The notes: generated from the letters alone by a model not told the origin. DNA of 64,000 nt from Dirofilaria immitis (GCA_024305405.1 JAKNDB010000068.1:6253501-6317500), one strand, 5' to 3'. Numbered from the stretch's first letter, positions 35,985 through 50,643 are shown. Program-made: numbers and translations.

Positions 35985-37877
35985 AATGTACGTGAACCAT
36001 TGAAGTATGCATATGCGTGATCTGTGCAATAGAAAGATATGTAAATAAGATAGAGTCAGGTGAATCTTTTAAGAAAAATTTTTAATATAATAGGAAAAAG
36101 AAATATTTTTTCTATGTTAGAAATGCACTGACAACAATCATCTGGTCATTTGATCTTGTAAATTATATACTGTCATTCAATCAAGTAAACAATACATCTC
36201 CAATCATTCAATCATATAAACAATGCAATCATCCGGTCGTTGAATCACTGAAGCATCAAGTCTATTAGTAAATTACTCCGTCTTCGATCATATAATTTCA
36301 AATTTGTTGAACCAAAAGAAGCATAAAAATGGAAATTTTTTGATGAGATTGTTTCAGTCTTCCATAGTCATTTTTCCTTAGAGAAAGGATGCAAAAAGAG
36401 AGAAAGTGAAAGAGAGAGAGAGAGAGAGAGAAAGGCAAAAATACATAATTTGAGATGATCCGAGACTAAACCGATCTATGCTCTTTATTCGTAAAAATCC
36501 TCCAAATTCCGACAGAAATGCAAATTTGTTGACAAATAGGACTGCTGGAATGAAGACAAGCAACATGGAGAAGAATGGAATAGATAATAGAATAATACTA
36601 TCATATCAGGCTAAAATGTGCCTAAAGAATTTATTGGCCATTCGGTCAATAAAATACATTCAGGCGATTTTGTCAAAAGAAAATTTTTAACAAAAAAATT
36701 TAAATTCAAATAATTTAACAAAGTATTATCAAATATTAACTAAAAAAAAAGGATAAAATATAGATGATATGATAGAATAACTATATCATAAATTATAGAA
36801 AAGTAAATAATAAATAAATATTTATTATAAATAAGTATAGAACAAAATAGGCGCATCATTATATATCTCATATAAATGTTTAGTTTTTGATTACTGGATT
36901 AAATATTCTTTCAAAATTTCTCTTCTATTATTCCGGGAAAAATTCGTCATCATTTCATTTCATTCTGAATCATATAAAATTATTGTTTCCTTTTTAAGTT
37001 CATACATATTGATCAAAGAATGATTAAATTATAATAGAAAGTGATGTGTTAAAAAATGGAAAAAAGAAATGTAAATTCCGAGCTTATCATTTTTTTAGCC
37101 AAGAGAAAAATTCTGTTAAAAATGAGCCATTGGAAGTTTTCATATCAAATAACAATCGTCGCAGATAGACTGAAAATGTTAAATACTTTCAAATTTTGAT
37201 TGTTAAGAAATGAAATGAATGTATTATTGCTGTTTGAGTTTTATGAATAATTGATTGATATATGGAAATGATAAGAATTAAACTTATCTAAATATTTGAT
37301 AATTTGGAAAAAAGATAGTGTTAGTAAAAAATAAAATAAATAAATAATATTAAAAGCGCTTAACATTTATCATCTTCTTATCAAATTGATCAAATGAATG
37401 GAATGTTGTTAGCATGAAAATATCGATTAACTGTATATATTGCTATGGATGAAAACGAATCGAATATTTAAGAATATATTGAAATAGAGATTTAAAAGCT
37501 GAAGGAAAAGAAAGAAATGTGATCTAATATATATTATTACATCAATTAGAAACATTTTGACCTATTAGACTTGGCCAAATTAAAGTTGTAATGTAAACAG
37601 TCGTTTAATTAATAATATTTAAATATGCGAATATTTGAGAAGAAACATTTAAATGGATAAGAAAAAAAATTGTATCAAATTTTTCCTTTTTCTTTTTTTT
37701 TTTTTTTTTTTTAATGGATCACATATAGATGATATAATTGATGTAAACATACAGGCTTTTCGAGAAGGAAAAAAAAGATAAAAGTTGTGTAAAGGAAACG
37801 AAACATTTTAAACTATTCTATAAAGAACCATCAACAAGCAATAAGTAATTGAATTTTATATACATACATATATATAC

Positions 37878-37880
<3 letters not shown>

Positions 37881-37920
<40 letters not shown>

Positions 37921-37930
37921 TGTATGTGTA
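37881..37930. repeat. GT dinucleotide microsatellite
   Basis: About fifteen GT units, then imperfect GT and TA units. Cysteine/valine translations of it are artefacts. Confidence 0.9.
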
Positions 37931-40900
37931 TATATATATATATGTTATGTACTTGAGTCTATTTATACAGGTGCATATTCGTATATATATATATATTCAT
38001 TCATCATCATTATTATTATCTGTTTGTCTACAAATACATTTTTTTCAAATGGTATATATATGATTTGTTTACCTGTCTAAACCTGTTTACTTGTGGCAAA
38101 AAGGTCATAAGACAATAATAAATTGGTTATGTACGGGCAAATCATAGGGTAAATTGTGAATTGCTATGTGTGGATAGATCAGAGGACAAATTTTCTTTAG
38201 TAAACAGACTTGCAATTAAAAACTAAATCAATTTTGAATAGCAATATATTATTTTTAATGAAAATTGTTAGCAAAATAGTATTTATACTGAAATTCAAGG
38301 TAAGAGAAAAAAGTAAAAGTATGCAACGAAGGTGATAACAAATTTTGCTGATAATAATGTTATCAATAATAATAAATGTCGGCAATAAATAGCAGCGAAA
38401 TAATAATAATATTGATAATTAATGATTGATAGTGATAGCAACAATAATAATAGCTATAATTGATAATCAATAAAGATAATATTCAATAACGGGATAAATA
38501 AGTAGTAATATTAGTAGTAGTAACAATATCAACAGCAATAATAATATTATCAATAATTAATAATAACAATAGATTAGGTGATAAAAAGAAATTTTAGCAA
38601 AAAGGGATGATTCACAGATTCCATTAAAAATTTAAACATTTTCGTTCATCTTTAAATACAGTTGGATTATTATTCATTCGTTATTATCGTGTAACGATTA
38701 TTGTGATAACTAAAAATTAATATTATTATTAATATCTTTATTATTACCACTATGCTTACTGTCAGTCAGCATTACAAATCCGCATTTTTATTGTCATTAC
38801 CATTATCATTATCATTTACTCTTATGGCATCGCTAATCACTCTTATTAGTCATGTGATGATATCATTATTTTTATTATCATTAATCTCTTTTATTTATAA
38901 TTACTTTGAAAATGGTTTAATTTAAATAAGAAAGAAAAAGAAGAAATTATTTTGTTATTTGTGATATTAATACAATATAAATTGATTAATAAAATTGGGA
39001 AAACTTATTATAAATGATTTATTACGGGAAATAGATGAAATGATTGCTTGGAAATGATTTCGAAGAAAACTTTTCCACCTTTGTGGCTATTATTATTATT
39101 ATTAGCTGTCATCATCATCAAAATAATAATCATTAGAATATTATTATTATCATAATTATTTTTTTCATATATCATTTCAACAATCATCAGCATCAAACCT
39201 ATTCATATTATTGTTTCAAATATGTTAATTTTGCCGTTTTTTTTCATGTATCCGAATGAATAATTCGATGCGTTTCTATTTATGAATTTGAGATTCAAAA
39301 GAAAAGAAATAATATTCGAAAAAACCTATCGTTTTTTTAAATTTTTCTTTTTTTTTTTAATGGAAACAAATAATGTTTGCTTTCATCAATCCATCTATCG
39401 ATGCCTGTTCTCATATTTTCATTCATTGAATCAATGAAATTTGTTTGAGAAATTAGAACAAAATGATCCATCAACGAAAGAATAATTATCATTGTACGAT
39501 TCATTCATTTCTTCTCATAACATTTCCTTACCATTTGATCATCTTATTCCATTTCTTCATCCATATTCCACCACCCATTTTTTTTCTGATAATTTCAAAG
39601 ATAATAATAATCATTATATATATATATATATATATATACAAAAAGGAAGAATTTTTGAAATGAAAGTATGAGAAGAAATTTATTGTAAATTGATGAATTT
39701 ATAATCAATCATTTATTCAGTGTTCAATGTAATTTTCAACACGGTTTTTTCATCTCTTTGATAGAAATATCAATTCCATAAATTTATAAATTATAATCGA
39801 TATATGGCAACAATCAAACAAATTTTCTACAAGAAATAATCTTATAAGTTTTTTCTTTGTTTCTTTTTCTTTGCTTAAATTATTACTATTATTTTGTGAG
39901 ATTATATTTCATCCATTCGTATATTTGATATGTTTGCTTATATCAGATATTTGGCTATTAGTTAATTATTTTTTAATTTCAAATGATTGTTTTAAATTAC
40001 TTTTAATTTAATCAAAGCTAACATTTTTTTCCATATAATCATAATTGACTTTTTTGAATTATTCATTCTCGGCATTATATTAATATATATATATATATAT
40101 ATATTAATGAAAATCAAGACAAATTATAAATTTGATTGTACCAAAAATAAAATTAATTTTAATTCTTTCTGAAACAAATATTTAGCAGTTTATTTTAAAT
40201 TGCTAAATATTATTACTTATTGTTATTCGAAATAATTCGAATAGATCTAGAAATAAAAATCCAATAAATTTAATTATGAAAATATTCATTCATTTTTGAT
40301 ATTGCATTTAAGAAAGAAGTATTAATAAAAGTTAGGGACTTTAGCATTTTTAATTAAATGCTATTTTTAATCTGACATCATCTATGTTAACTTAATTATA
40401 TTAAAATAGTGAATAAATCAAATTATTTATAAAAATTTTTAGAATGCCTTTTGAAAAGCATATAAATAACAGAAAAGGGAAAATTTACATTTTTAAAGAA
40501 TAGATTGTCTGCTTTTAAAGATCATAAAAATTTCATCAAATGTATATATAATGGCGAGAAAAATTCTATTCAAAAGGAATTTTAAAAAAATGAAAAAAAA
40601 AGCAAAAACTATTATTAAAAGAAATGGATGAATAAAAAATAAATAAATCGGCTTATAACTTTTTCACATTCATTGAAATTACAAAATGAAAATTCGCTTC
40701 TTTTTTCTTCCTCGATTTTGTCAATGTGATAAGTTTATTCTTTCCTTATTTTACTATTGTTACAATTCTGTACAATTACTATTTTTTAAACATTAAAAAT
40801 GAAAATTTAAATCGTATAGTAAATAAATAATAATCATCTAGATGTAATTATTACTGGAATATCTCGGGAGATAGAATGAATCACTCATTCCGCTTTTTAT

Positions 40901-41687
40901 TAAATTCTCAAATTTCCATTCATAATATTTGCTTTTTAATGCTTCTTCTTTTTCCTCAATTCCGTCTATCCTGCTTCACTTATCTTTATCCCTCTTTTAT
41001 CTTTTGTGTAAATTTATCTATAGAAATTTGATAATCTTAGATTTCTCAATCTTACTTACTTTTCCTTACTTATTTATCATATATCATGAAATTAGCTTAG
41101 TCAAGAAAAAATTTTAATTGCTAAATTTTCTCTAAATTTTATTCTAACGATATATTAAATTTATTCTACAAAATAATTAGAAAAATTTGTGTGTATAATC
41201 AAAACGGCGAATAGAAATAAAAATATGATGAAATTTTTAAATTATCATCATACCAATTAATTAAATGATTCTTTCCATTTAATTATGAGATGATGCAAAT
41301 TCACCCATCCTTTTATCAACTCGCAATCAATATCATTTAAAATTATCATAATAAACTTTTACATTTACAGAATGAAAGATATATCTTTATGTCAAGAAAA
41401 GTTTAGCAATAAAAAGTATATATATATATATATATATAATGTGTGTATGTGTGTATGTATGTATGTTGGAAGCAATTGAGAATAAAATTGCATAATTAGA
41501 AGAGCAGAAGGAGAGAATGTATTCATTCACTTACTAATTTATTAATATCAATAATTCTTTAGTACAATGAAATTAAATTGAAAAAAACAATGAAAAGCAA
41601 AATGGAATATAGCAAATAGCAGCAGCAATATTATTTTAAACGAATCGATCAAGGGATATTTCGTCTATGTGTGTGTTTACGTATTTA

Positions 41688-41691
<4 letters not shown>

Positions 41692-41730
<39 letters not shown>
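41692..41730. repeat. GT dinucleotide microsatellite
   Basis: Long GT tract in intergenic sequence with imperfect GT and TA flanks on both sides. Confidence 0.9.
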
Positions 41731-41733
<3 letters not shown>

Positions 41734-42050
41734 TGTATGTGTGTATATGTGTACATGTGTATATATGTAGGTATGTGTGTATGTGGGGAAATCGAGAAAG
41801 GAGAAGGAACTACGGCAATCTTTCATTTCCCGAGGTTTCCAGGTATATTTCCGTAGTAGATGTGACTAATATGAATTTGCTCTATTGTTTCTATTTAACT
41901 GATTAGATAAGAATAACGGAAATTTCTGATCGATTTCAAAATATAATCATTATATGCGATAATTAGCAATAGAAAGATGTAATTAATTTAATTACTATAT
42001 ATATATATATACAGTAATATTCATATAATATATGAATGGTCATTATCATT

Positions 42051-42081
42051 ATAATGATATTTATATAATAAATATCATTAT
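42051..42081. repeat. 13-bp inverted repeat, 5-base loop
   Basis: The arm ATAATGATATTTA pairs with its exact reverse complement across TATAA. It lies in intergenic AT-rich sequence. Confidence 0.75.
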
Positions 42082-43769
42082 GCAGTTACAATTATTCGTC
42101 ATTACTTACAGCATCCCTTATAGTCATTTTATTAATTGAAATTATATTAATCATTCTACAACTATCGCATAAATGTTTCATTAAAATATTATAGTTCAAC
42201 AAGTAAAATGATTAATGAGTCATCACCGTTGCATATTGATACATTCCGTTACAAAGAATACGTCGTATTTGTTGCTGCTACTAATGCATATGTAAGTGCA
42301 ACTGCAAGATGCAAGTATGAATGCAATTGCAAGATAATTATTCCTCCTCTCGTTTCTCTTCGCAATAATAATGTTCATAATTTGTTATTAATGCTTTTCT
42401 TACCTTTTATCCTATCACTGCTCTCATGCATTCATTCTTTTGTTTTATATCTTCAATTCTCCTACTCTTTTTTTTCTTCCTTCTCATTCGTTTCTTTTCC
42501 CTGTTTTTCATTTTGCGGAAGAAGAAAATTTATAAATCAATCATTATTTCATCCCACCCAACGATCACCATTACACATCACCTTCTTCCGCCCATTCTTA
42601 CCATCTTCACCAATATTATTATCAGTATCACAATTATCATCATTATACCATTACCATAGATTATTGCTATCATCTCTATCATTTATTATTACTTATCATC
42701 ATCATTAGCAGCTATAAACGTTAACTCAGCTATTGTTGAATATTACAGTTTGACTGTTCTCATTTTTCTTCCAATATAAAAATAATTACTAGCATTTTCA
42801 CATAACATATGTCATTTATTTAAACTGTTCACTAATTCAGTCACTGTTATTCATTTCTTCCTTTCTGCCCATTCTAAACATTTTATCTTCACTCTTCCCC
42901 TTCTTTCGTTAATTTCAAAATTATAAATTTTTTGTTTCTTTTGCTCATATCGCTTTAAAAGCAAATAGTACTTATATTATCTTTTGAATTGATCTAAAAT
43001 TGCTTTTAATTTATAAATGTATTTGATATATATACATATATACATATACTTATCCGTCTATATGATATGATAATACTGCTATGAACAAATAATAATGATA
43101 TAGTGCTTAAGAGTAGTTTTTATAGTTGAATAAAATAAATGAATTTATACGATTACTGCTGTAGCAATATAAATCATTTTTAATTAATTTAATTTAATTT
43201 TTAATATTTTCAATATCTTTCCAAATATGAGTATTAAAATGAATTCTAAGTGTTGTTTTATTTTTCATGCTTCCAAATAAAAAAAACGAAAAATTTCAAG
43301 TTTGTTAGCATTTCATTTTTGTTTAAAATTATTCATCAGTTTTTTGATATTTGCTGCAAAAGGTACGAATACAAATTATGTTTTGACCTTTCTATCAATT
43401 TTTTAAAAGCCAAACTTGTTATATTAATGTTGAAATTATTTTCATAATATTCATATTATGAAAATATGAATACTATATTCATTTTCATAATATTTAACTA
43501 CTGTTAAAAGAATTATTAATCGCAATTTTTCTCAATTTTTCTAATAATCATTTAAAGGATATATGAGAAACTTATCGTCAAATCATTTAGAAATACTCAA
43601 ATTATCGTTGTTTATAATCTAATATGAAATATGGATGAGAGATATAAACTGGATTATCATAAGTAAAGATTACACAACAAAAAAACTAATATTCGTTGCA
43701 TACTTTCCGTAATCAGAAGAAAAAAATAATACTCCAAAATTATTTTTAAGAATAATTCGCAAGATAATA

Positions 43770-46700
43770 ATGAATGCGGGTAGTTTGTTACATCAACAAC
43801 CAAGTGCCGTACCTATGGTTAGTGCTACAACAACAGTTACTAATACGGGTTGTGTTCCAATGGAATTTTTAATGGTTTTTGGATGGACCTGATGGTGGAT
43901 TAATTCATCAACAGCAACAGCAAGTACCATTGCAGCAAATATTACGCACACAAATGCCAGGTTTCTTTTTTTTGCTACCATTTTTAATGATAAATGTCGA
44001 ATACAGCATTTCATTATAAACCAACTTTACTTTTTTGATAATTTTACTTTCTTATCACTTTATTATTTTGTCCCATTTTTGATGAATTCAAAATTGCATA
44101 TTATTTAATTAGAATTGAGCTTGAAGATTATTAATAAGAAATTTTCCTGATTTTTATTTTTTATATTAAATTATGCTAAATTATTTTGGTAAACGTTAAA
44201 AGTTTCCATGTTTTAGCAAGGAATATCATTGCTTCGTATTTATATAATAAAGGTTACTAAAAAACTAAGCAAATTTGTGGTTTAAACGAAAAAGATTTAT
44301 TACATCTCCTTATACTATATTTTTATGAAGAACTTCTTGATAGACTTATTGTTGGAATTAAATACTTAATTGACTTCTAGTACTTATTAGGTGAAAAGTA
44401 TTGCATCAAGATGAGTTTCAGGAAATATTGCAAATGTTCCATCTATTATGCAACAACAGCAACAACAACAACAACAACAACAAATGTTTATGCGGCAACA
44501 ACAGATACATTCGGTAAGTTTGTAAATTTAAACTTTTTAATTTTTTTATTCAATATCTTCTTGGTTGCTACTGGCTAGATAATATTTTATTAAAATTTTA
44601 CGGATGAGAAGCATCAATACAGTAACAAAAATTCTCCCTAAAATTTTAATTCAAAAATTCAATTCAAAAATGTAATATTTTAAATTCAATTATCATTACT
44701 ACAATTACAAATTATTTTTTCAAAAATTCAGCAACATGGTGTAAATACGATGCAGCAGTATTCAGACACTATAGCAGTTGCATCTGGAATGAGACAAATA
44801 TTACCTGGTACAGTGCCATTTTCACACAATTTTTACGAGTATCAACCAGTTCCAACTATGCATAATATGCATTCTCAGGTAAGTTAACTACGTTGTCTTT
44901 ACTGTGCAATCTTTGTTTTTGTTTAAGCTTTCAAAAGCTTACTTCAAGTTTCATTCTGTCTCTTTCCCTCTAAATCTCTTTTATGAGATTTACCTTTGCA
45001 TATTCTTTTGAGATAATCGATTAGTGTTATCTTCATGAGTTAATAATATCAGTTCTACTATTCCCGTTATTCCAGATAAAATTTAATAATATCTAAATAT
45101 TTTTATACTTTCACAACAATTTTTAAGTTAATATGAAATGTGACCTATATGTCGAATCCTAGCAAATAGAAAATTTGTTAACGTGTTTTATATTTTCTAC
45201 TTGTCACATTTTATGATATTGATAATGTTTTGTAACAGATGAGAAAATAGTAATAACGTTACAGATAATAGATAAAACATTGATTCGAGATGTACCACAG
45301 CAGCATAATGATTATTCGGGAAATCCGATACCATCCTCATCACACCATGCTACTGCATCTGCTACTGATCCATGTGCCCAAATTGCCCACGTTCTACAAT
45401 GCTATCAGCAGGTTTGTCATTTATCTTCTGATAAGTAACTGTAATTACGAGAAATATGGAAGTTTTTCTTTTCATGTTTATTGTATTTGTTTTCTAAATT
45501 TTTTCATTATATTTCGTCCTTCTTCCCAATCTTCAGTGATAATTGTTTTACAACTTTTTATTATTCTGAACCAGCATCAATCATCTATTTATTAAAATTA
45601 TTGTGAAAGTATAAAGAAGTGAATAATTTTGCATACTGTGGAAGAATAGAACTACTTGCCGTATATTTTCAATATTTTCAGGGTGGTGAAGATGCAGAAT
45701 TTGTCCGAAAAGCAATTGAAAGTTTAGTAAAAAAATTAAAAGATAAACGAAATGAATTGGAAAATTTAATTACTGCAGTAACGTCAGCTGGGAAACAACC
45801 AACATCATGTGTCACTATCCAGGTTGATTCTTTCCTAACATTATTTCCACAATAAAGTAATTCAATTAGTCGGTATACTAAAATAAATAAATAAATCTTA
45901 TCACCATAAATTTGTTTTAAGAAGCACTGATTTGACCATTTTCAATTTATCGTAGCATTATAATGAGAAAAAGATCTATTGCTTTGATTAGTTGATTTCA
46001 GTCCTATTGCTCTTGACAAAATTAGACCAAATTTCAAGATATACTGCATTAAAAATATTATGTAAAATATTTGTAATTAAATATGTTTTGCAAGAAAACA
46101 GTATATGAAATTCAAAATTTATTAGGAATTACGATAAATTACGCTCTCAAACCAAAAAAATTTCGTTGACACTAACTTCCCTTTATTCTTATTGATGGAT
46201 TTGTTGCAGAGATCGTTAGATGGACGGCTACAAGTTGCAGGTCGGAAAGGTGTTCCACATGTGGTTTATGCTCGGATTTGGCGTTGGCCAAATGTTAACA
46301 AAAATGAACTGCAGAAATTACCAATTTGTACGATAGCGCCAGATAATCAGGTTTATTAATTGATTTTAAAATCTATTTTTTTGAAATAAAGCATACTGAA
46401 TTATCATTTTATTGACAACTGATGTAATGAAGTAATTTTTGAGGTGTCATTCAAGTTTTCATTATGTTTCGTTGCAAGTTTTTATATGAAATATCCAACA
46501 AATGACCTACTTTATTTAAAGTAAAGTTCGAACAAAATAGTTTGGTTTCTTTGGGTCGTCTTTCAACTTGTTTAATGGTTTTTATATTATTAATTCTTGC
46601 AAATTGCAGCACATTTTAATTGAAAGAACTTTTGCATCTTTAGTGCAGTAAAATTTTCGATTTATTTTCTCTGAATATTTTTTGAAGTTTCAGGATGTAA

Positions 46701-49307
46701 TTTGCATTAATCCGTATCATTATGAACGAATTGTATCATCAGGAATCGGAAACATTGGTACGTCTTGTTTATTGTATTTAGATTTATTACCGTTATTACT
46801 TTTTAATTTATAATTAAATTAAATTGCTATTTTATATGCTAATTTCATTTATAGATATGTCTACTCTTCGCCTAGATGCCTTAGTTGCACCATCATCATC
46901 ATCAGTCACAGTAGTTAGTCCATTGCCTACTAATGTTGTTCCAGTACAAATGATCCAGACGCAAATCACTCCACAACCATTACCTATTGAAGTAAGTTAT
47001 GTGCAAAAGAGTGAAAAACCATTTTATTTTTCAATTTTATTCGAAATTTTATTTTATTTCCAATTTATGAAGACTAATAATCAGACAGCTCTGCTTACTG
47101 TCATTCTTTAATGTATCGGTCTTAAATTATGCTAAGAAAGATATACACATTTATAATTCATTCCTTAACATTTATTAAAAATAAAATTCGAAAAAAATTT
47201 TTTCGAATATTGCAAAAAGTTATATTATCGGACATTGTATACTATTAGAAGCTCATTTGTAATGGATATATTTGTGTAAAGTATTAAAATAATGATTCTA
47301 GATGATTTGCAAAAAACGAGGTCTCGGTAGTTGATTTCTAATTTCGGGAAATTTCCAAATTAATAATCTTGTTTCAGAGTTCATATTGTGATGTGACATC
47401 ACCCGAATCACTAAACATGTTACAAGGTAATACCAGTGATGGTGCCGATGCTGACGAACGGAATGGTTGGCTGAATCAGACTTGTATTTTATCAGCAGCA
47501 AATTCATCTGCTGCACATTTATATCAACAACATTCTCAAGGTAAGGGCATTTTCGAATATTTACAATGGAAATTTGAAATCGGCATAAACAATCTTTTTG
47601 CTTGTTTAAAGTAAAATATATGAGATTTGATATATATATATATATCAATGATAACTCCGGCAAGTAAGTTATTGGCAGTTTTAAAAAGTGGCATAATTAA
47701 TAAGATTTAAAAAGTCGTGTATTGGATTTTTCTTTTTAAAAAATTAAATCTTTTAATAATGTCAAAATAATCGATTTTCTCCTATAAATTATCTTCCATT
47801 CATTTAGCTAACTATCAGCAAGTCAGTGATTTATGTAATTATTCAACCGGCCGTTGTAAACGTGAGTACAGAAATTCATTTTTTTATTCGTTGAATTCGA
47901 CATTTATTTGTTTGTCGTTTGCTTTTATCTAACTTCAACTTCTGAATACTTTCTTTCTATAATTTTTTCTAATATTTAATTATATATTCTAACGTATTTT
48001 TCAGATAATTTAGATTCAGTGCGTCTACCTACCACACCAAGTACCATTTTCATTTATTTTTGCTCTGTCTACAAAAAGTATTTTGAAATTTCGTAAACTT
48101 TCAGATTTTTATTAAGGAATTATTTTATCGAAGAGATATTTGAGGATAAAAATTTGCTTATTTTTTATATAGCTTTCGCATTATAGTGCCAGATCATTGG
48201 TGTTCCATATCATATTATGAATTAGATACGCAGATTGGTGAAACATTTCGAGTGCGGAAAGATCGAACAGAAGTAAGTCATTAATAAGAACGTGTTTCAA
48301 AACTTCAGAATTCAGCAGAAATTCTAATTATATGTTATGTTTTTAACGAAAGTAATGGAAATCGTAATTTTTGAAGAGGAGCGGAATTGTAATAATGTAG
48401 CTTTCTTATTAGCCATTTTATTTTTGTTGTTAATTCTTATTATAATTTGTACGAAACTTATGCAATAATTTTAAAAATATTAGAAATAAAAATATTACTA
48501 AATTTCTTCTGCAGTAATTTCAAATGTTTCTTTTTTATAGGTAGTGATTGATGGTGGTGTTAATCCAGCAGGAGCCAAACATGGTAGATTTTGTTTAGGA
48601 GCCTTGTCAAATGTACATAGGAGCGAAGCTTCTGAAAAGCGAGGAATTTTTTTCTTTCTTTTTTATCAGGCTGTTGCACTTTTTTTATTTTCGTTTAAAG
48701 ATTTTTTCAGAAGTACTTTAAATTTATGTTAATAGGTATTTATTTATTTATTTAGATTACATATTGGAAAGGGAGTACGTATTTCAACACAGCGTGATGG
48801 TAGTGTATATCTTGAATGCTTGTCGCATAAATCTGTTTTTGTTCGGAGTTATTATTTGGATTTTGAAAATGATATTGAATATGGTACTACTGTGCATAAG
48901 TTTTGTTCCGGTTCGCCGAGCAAAAAAGTGAGCGTAATTTAAATAATGAATATGTCACATAATGACTGTTGTAATAATAATAATAGTATATATAGTCAAA
49001 GAAAAATATATTTATATAAATATATAATAAATAAGAGATTTAAAAAATGTAAAATACTGTTGCTTTTTTCAAGTAGGTTGAACCACTGAGTTTTCATCTT
49101 TTTTTCTTCAAATAAAGTAATGTATCCTAATTCAGATTTTCGATTTACGTTGGGCTTTTGCGGAAATGGAACATCAAAGTAAGTCTGCTCGCTTAGCCGT
49201 AGTAGCACAAGCCGCAGCAGTTGCTGGTTATCTTCCTCCAGCAAATATCGCATCTTCTCTAATTGAACATGTTGGAACAGGCGTTGATGATTTGAGACGA
49301 GTATGCG

Positions 49308-49342
<35 letters not shown>

Positions 49343-49731
49343 TTCAATATATAATTTCTTCTAATGAGAAATAATTTATTTCTGAGGTTTGATGTAAGCT
49401 TTTGAAATGTCACGAAGTTTCTATTCGCAGTAACGGATAGGAGATGGAAAATATAAGAAGCAATCATTTCTTTTTTTAGAGAAGATCATAATCGAATAAT
49501 CTGATAGCTTTTGAATGTCTAAAAACACTGCAAGCAGTTATTAAACAATTCCTTTTTGAAGATTATTTTTGTTTTGTTTAGGTATGTTGCATAATAGCGA
49601 TATCATTTGTGAAAGGTTGGGGCGTTGGTTATAATCGCACATCAATTAAAGAAACACCATGTTGGGTCGAACTACAGCTTCATCGACCGCTACAGCTCTT
49701 GGATCAGCTGCTTAAGAAAAATGAATATTAG
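43770..49731 (+). CDS. SMAD4: Smad4-type co-Smad (MH1 + MH2 transcription factor)
   Basis: Sixteen exons: 43770-43960, 44422-44513, 44732-44878, 45265-45411, 45682-45822, 46210-46350, 46694-46757, 46855-46991, 47378-47540, 47808-47861, 48005-48040, 48187-48272, 48541-48638, 48756-48927, 49136-49300, 49582-49731; about 661 residues. The N-terminus is glutamine-rich. MH1 (about 180-310) has the DNA-contact hairpin ([12 protein letters not shown]) and the zinc ligands C, C, C, H (SCVTIQ, PICTI, ICINPYH). A Ser/Pro/Gln linker follows. MH2 (about 440-661) starts [13 protein letters not shown] and has [11 protein letters not shown] and the L3 loop [19 protein letters not shown]; the C-terminus has no SSXS motif, as expected for a co-Smad. 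Co-Smads join receptor Smads to regulate TGF-beta target genes. Assignment between the nematode paralogues sma-4 and daf-3 is open. Exon 1 needs one T at each of 43866-43870 and 43876-43880. The 48638/48756 junction has no GT donor. Confidence 0.93.
44451..44484 (+). repeat. CAA/CAG glutamine repeat in Smad exon 2
   Basis: Eleven consecutive glutamine codons (CAA with one CAG) in the N-terminal tail of the co-Smad, outside MH1. Confidence 0.85.
49313..49339. repeat. AT microsatellite in the last Smad intron
   Basis: Short pure TA/AT tract just after the donor at 49301. Confidence 0.85.
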
Positions 49732-50156
49732 CCGCTCCTTATAATAATTATGAAATTTGTAAATGAAGGTTTCGCTGATTCTATCGTTACACTAACTCTA
49801 TCGTTACAGTATAATAATCGAAAGAATGACGCCTTATTTCCTATTTTAATTATATGTATAATTTTATGGGATTCACTTCTTAATCATGGTTGAAATGAAT
49901 CCTTTCATCAATCTCCAGTATGAGATTTCATATTCCTATGTTTTATATATAAAACACCTGCAGTAAATAGTATTTTTACGGCTGGCTTGAATTGTTATCA
50001 CTCCTGGAAACTCTTTTGTGGTTAAGATTAAGATTTACAATTGCTGAATGGATAAGGGAGGAGAAAGAATTAGTTCATGATCGAAGTATTCCGAAACTGG
50101 AGATCGGAACAGCCTCAGCTAGTATCTTATAATTTTCTATTTCGCATATTTCAAGA

Positions 50157-50162
50157 AATAAA
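50157..50162 (+). promoter_or_regulatory. candidate poly(A) signal of the Smad gene
   Basis: AATAAA about 425 bp past the Smad stop codon. It is the canonical hexamer, but in such AT-rich DNA it can arise by chance. Confidence 0.4.
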
Positions 50163-50637
50163 ATGCTGGTTTTATATCATATTTCTGTGTCGTATGCAAC
50201 TTTTCTTGCCTTGCTTTTATGTAAAGAAATGAACGAATTTTTTCACTGTCCGATTTTTTTAAATGAATTAGTTAACCATGATTTGTCTATTTGTTGCAGT
50301 TTTAAAGTAACTCATCCCATGATTAATAGATAGTTCAACATCATCATGAAATGGATGTCCGAAATTCGTCTTGTCAATATGTCTTAATAAATCTAGATTA
50401 TAAAAGACTTTTCGAGACACTTCTCCCGATGACTATTTAAAAACACTCATTGTTATGTTATAAAAAATGTAACATAATTTTTATAAGGAAGAAAAGACTG
50501 ATCTACTGAAGTGGAGTTAATGGTTATGCCTTTTAGCTGCGTTATTCCTCATTGAAGACGCCTAAGAGCATTTACGAAACCTAGTAGATATCACTAATTA
50601 TATTGGGGAATTATCGTGCAAAATCTGCATGTAACAA

Positions 50638-50643
50638 TTTATT
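50638..50643 (-). promoter_or_regulatory. candidate poly(A) signal of MAK16
   Basis: AATAAA on the minus strand about 40 bases after the MAK16 stop codon, a typical nematode distance for a short 3' UTR. Confidence 0.55.

Larger units (their letters stand above)
32139..43769. other. 11.6 kb intergenic desert
   Basis: AT-rich sequence upstream of both the minus-strand proline-motif gene and the plus-strand Smad gene. It holds simple repeats: poly-A near 32836-32854, poly-T near 37693-37712, a GT tract at 37881-37930, TA tracts near 39617 and 40085, degenerate AAT at 38341-38580 and a GT tract at 41692-41730. It also has a 21-bp direct repeat at 35943-35984 and one weak coding-like patch at 33800-34100. 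I see no credible multi-exon gene. A 166-codon frame at 42208-42708 lies in pyrimidine-rich, stop-poor sequence and is not supported. Confidence 0.55.

Noticed and set aside
37880..38080. Cysteine/valine-rich peptide
   Set aside because: Translation of the GT microsatellite.
42208..42708. 166-codon open frame
   Set aside because: Lies in pyrimidine-rich, stop-poor DNA; the product is low-complexity Ser/Phe/Leu with no splice or start support.
43793..44014. Minus-strand 73-residue secreted peptide
   Set aside because: It is antisense to Smad exon 1, which fits in phase with the rest of the Smad gene.
47298..47663. 121-codon minus-strand open frame
   Set aside because: Antisense to a Smad exon and its intron; no splice sites or family.
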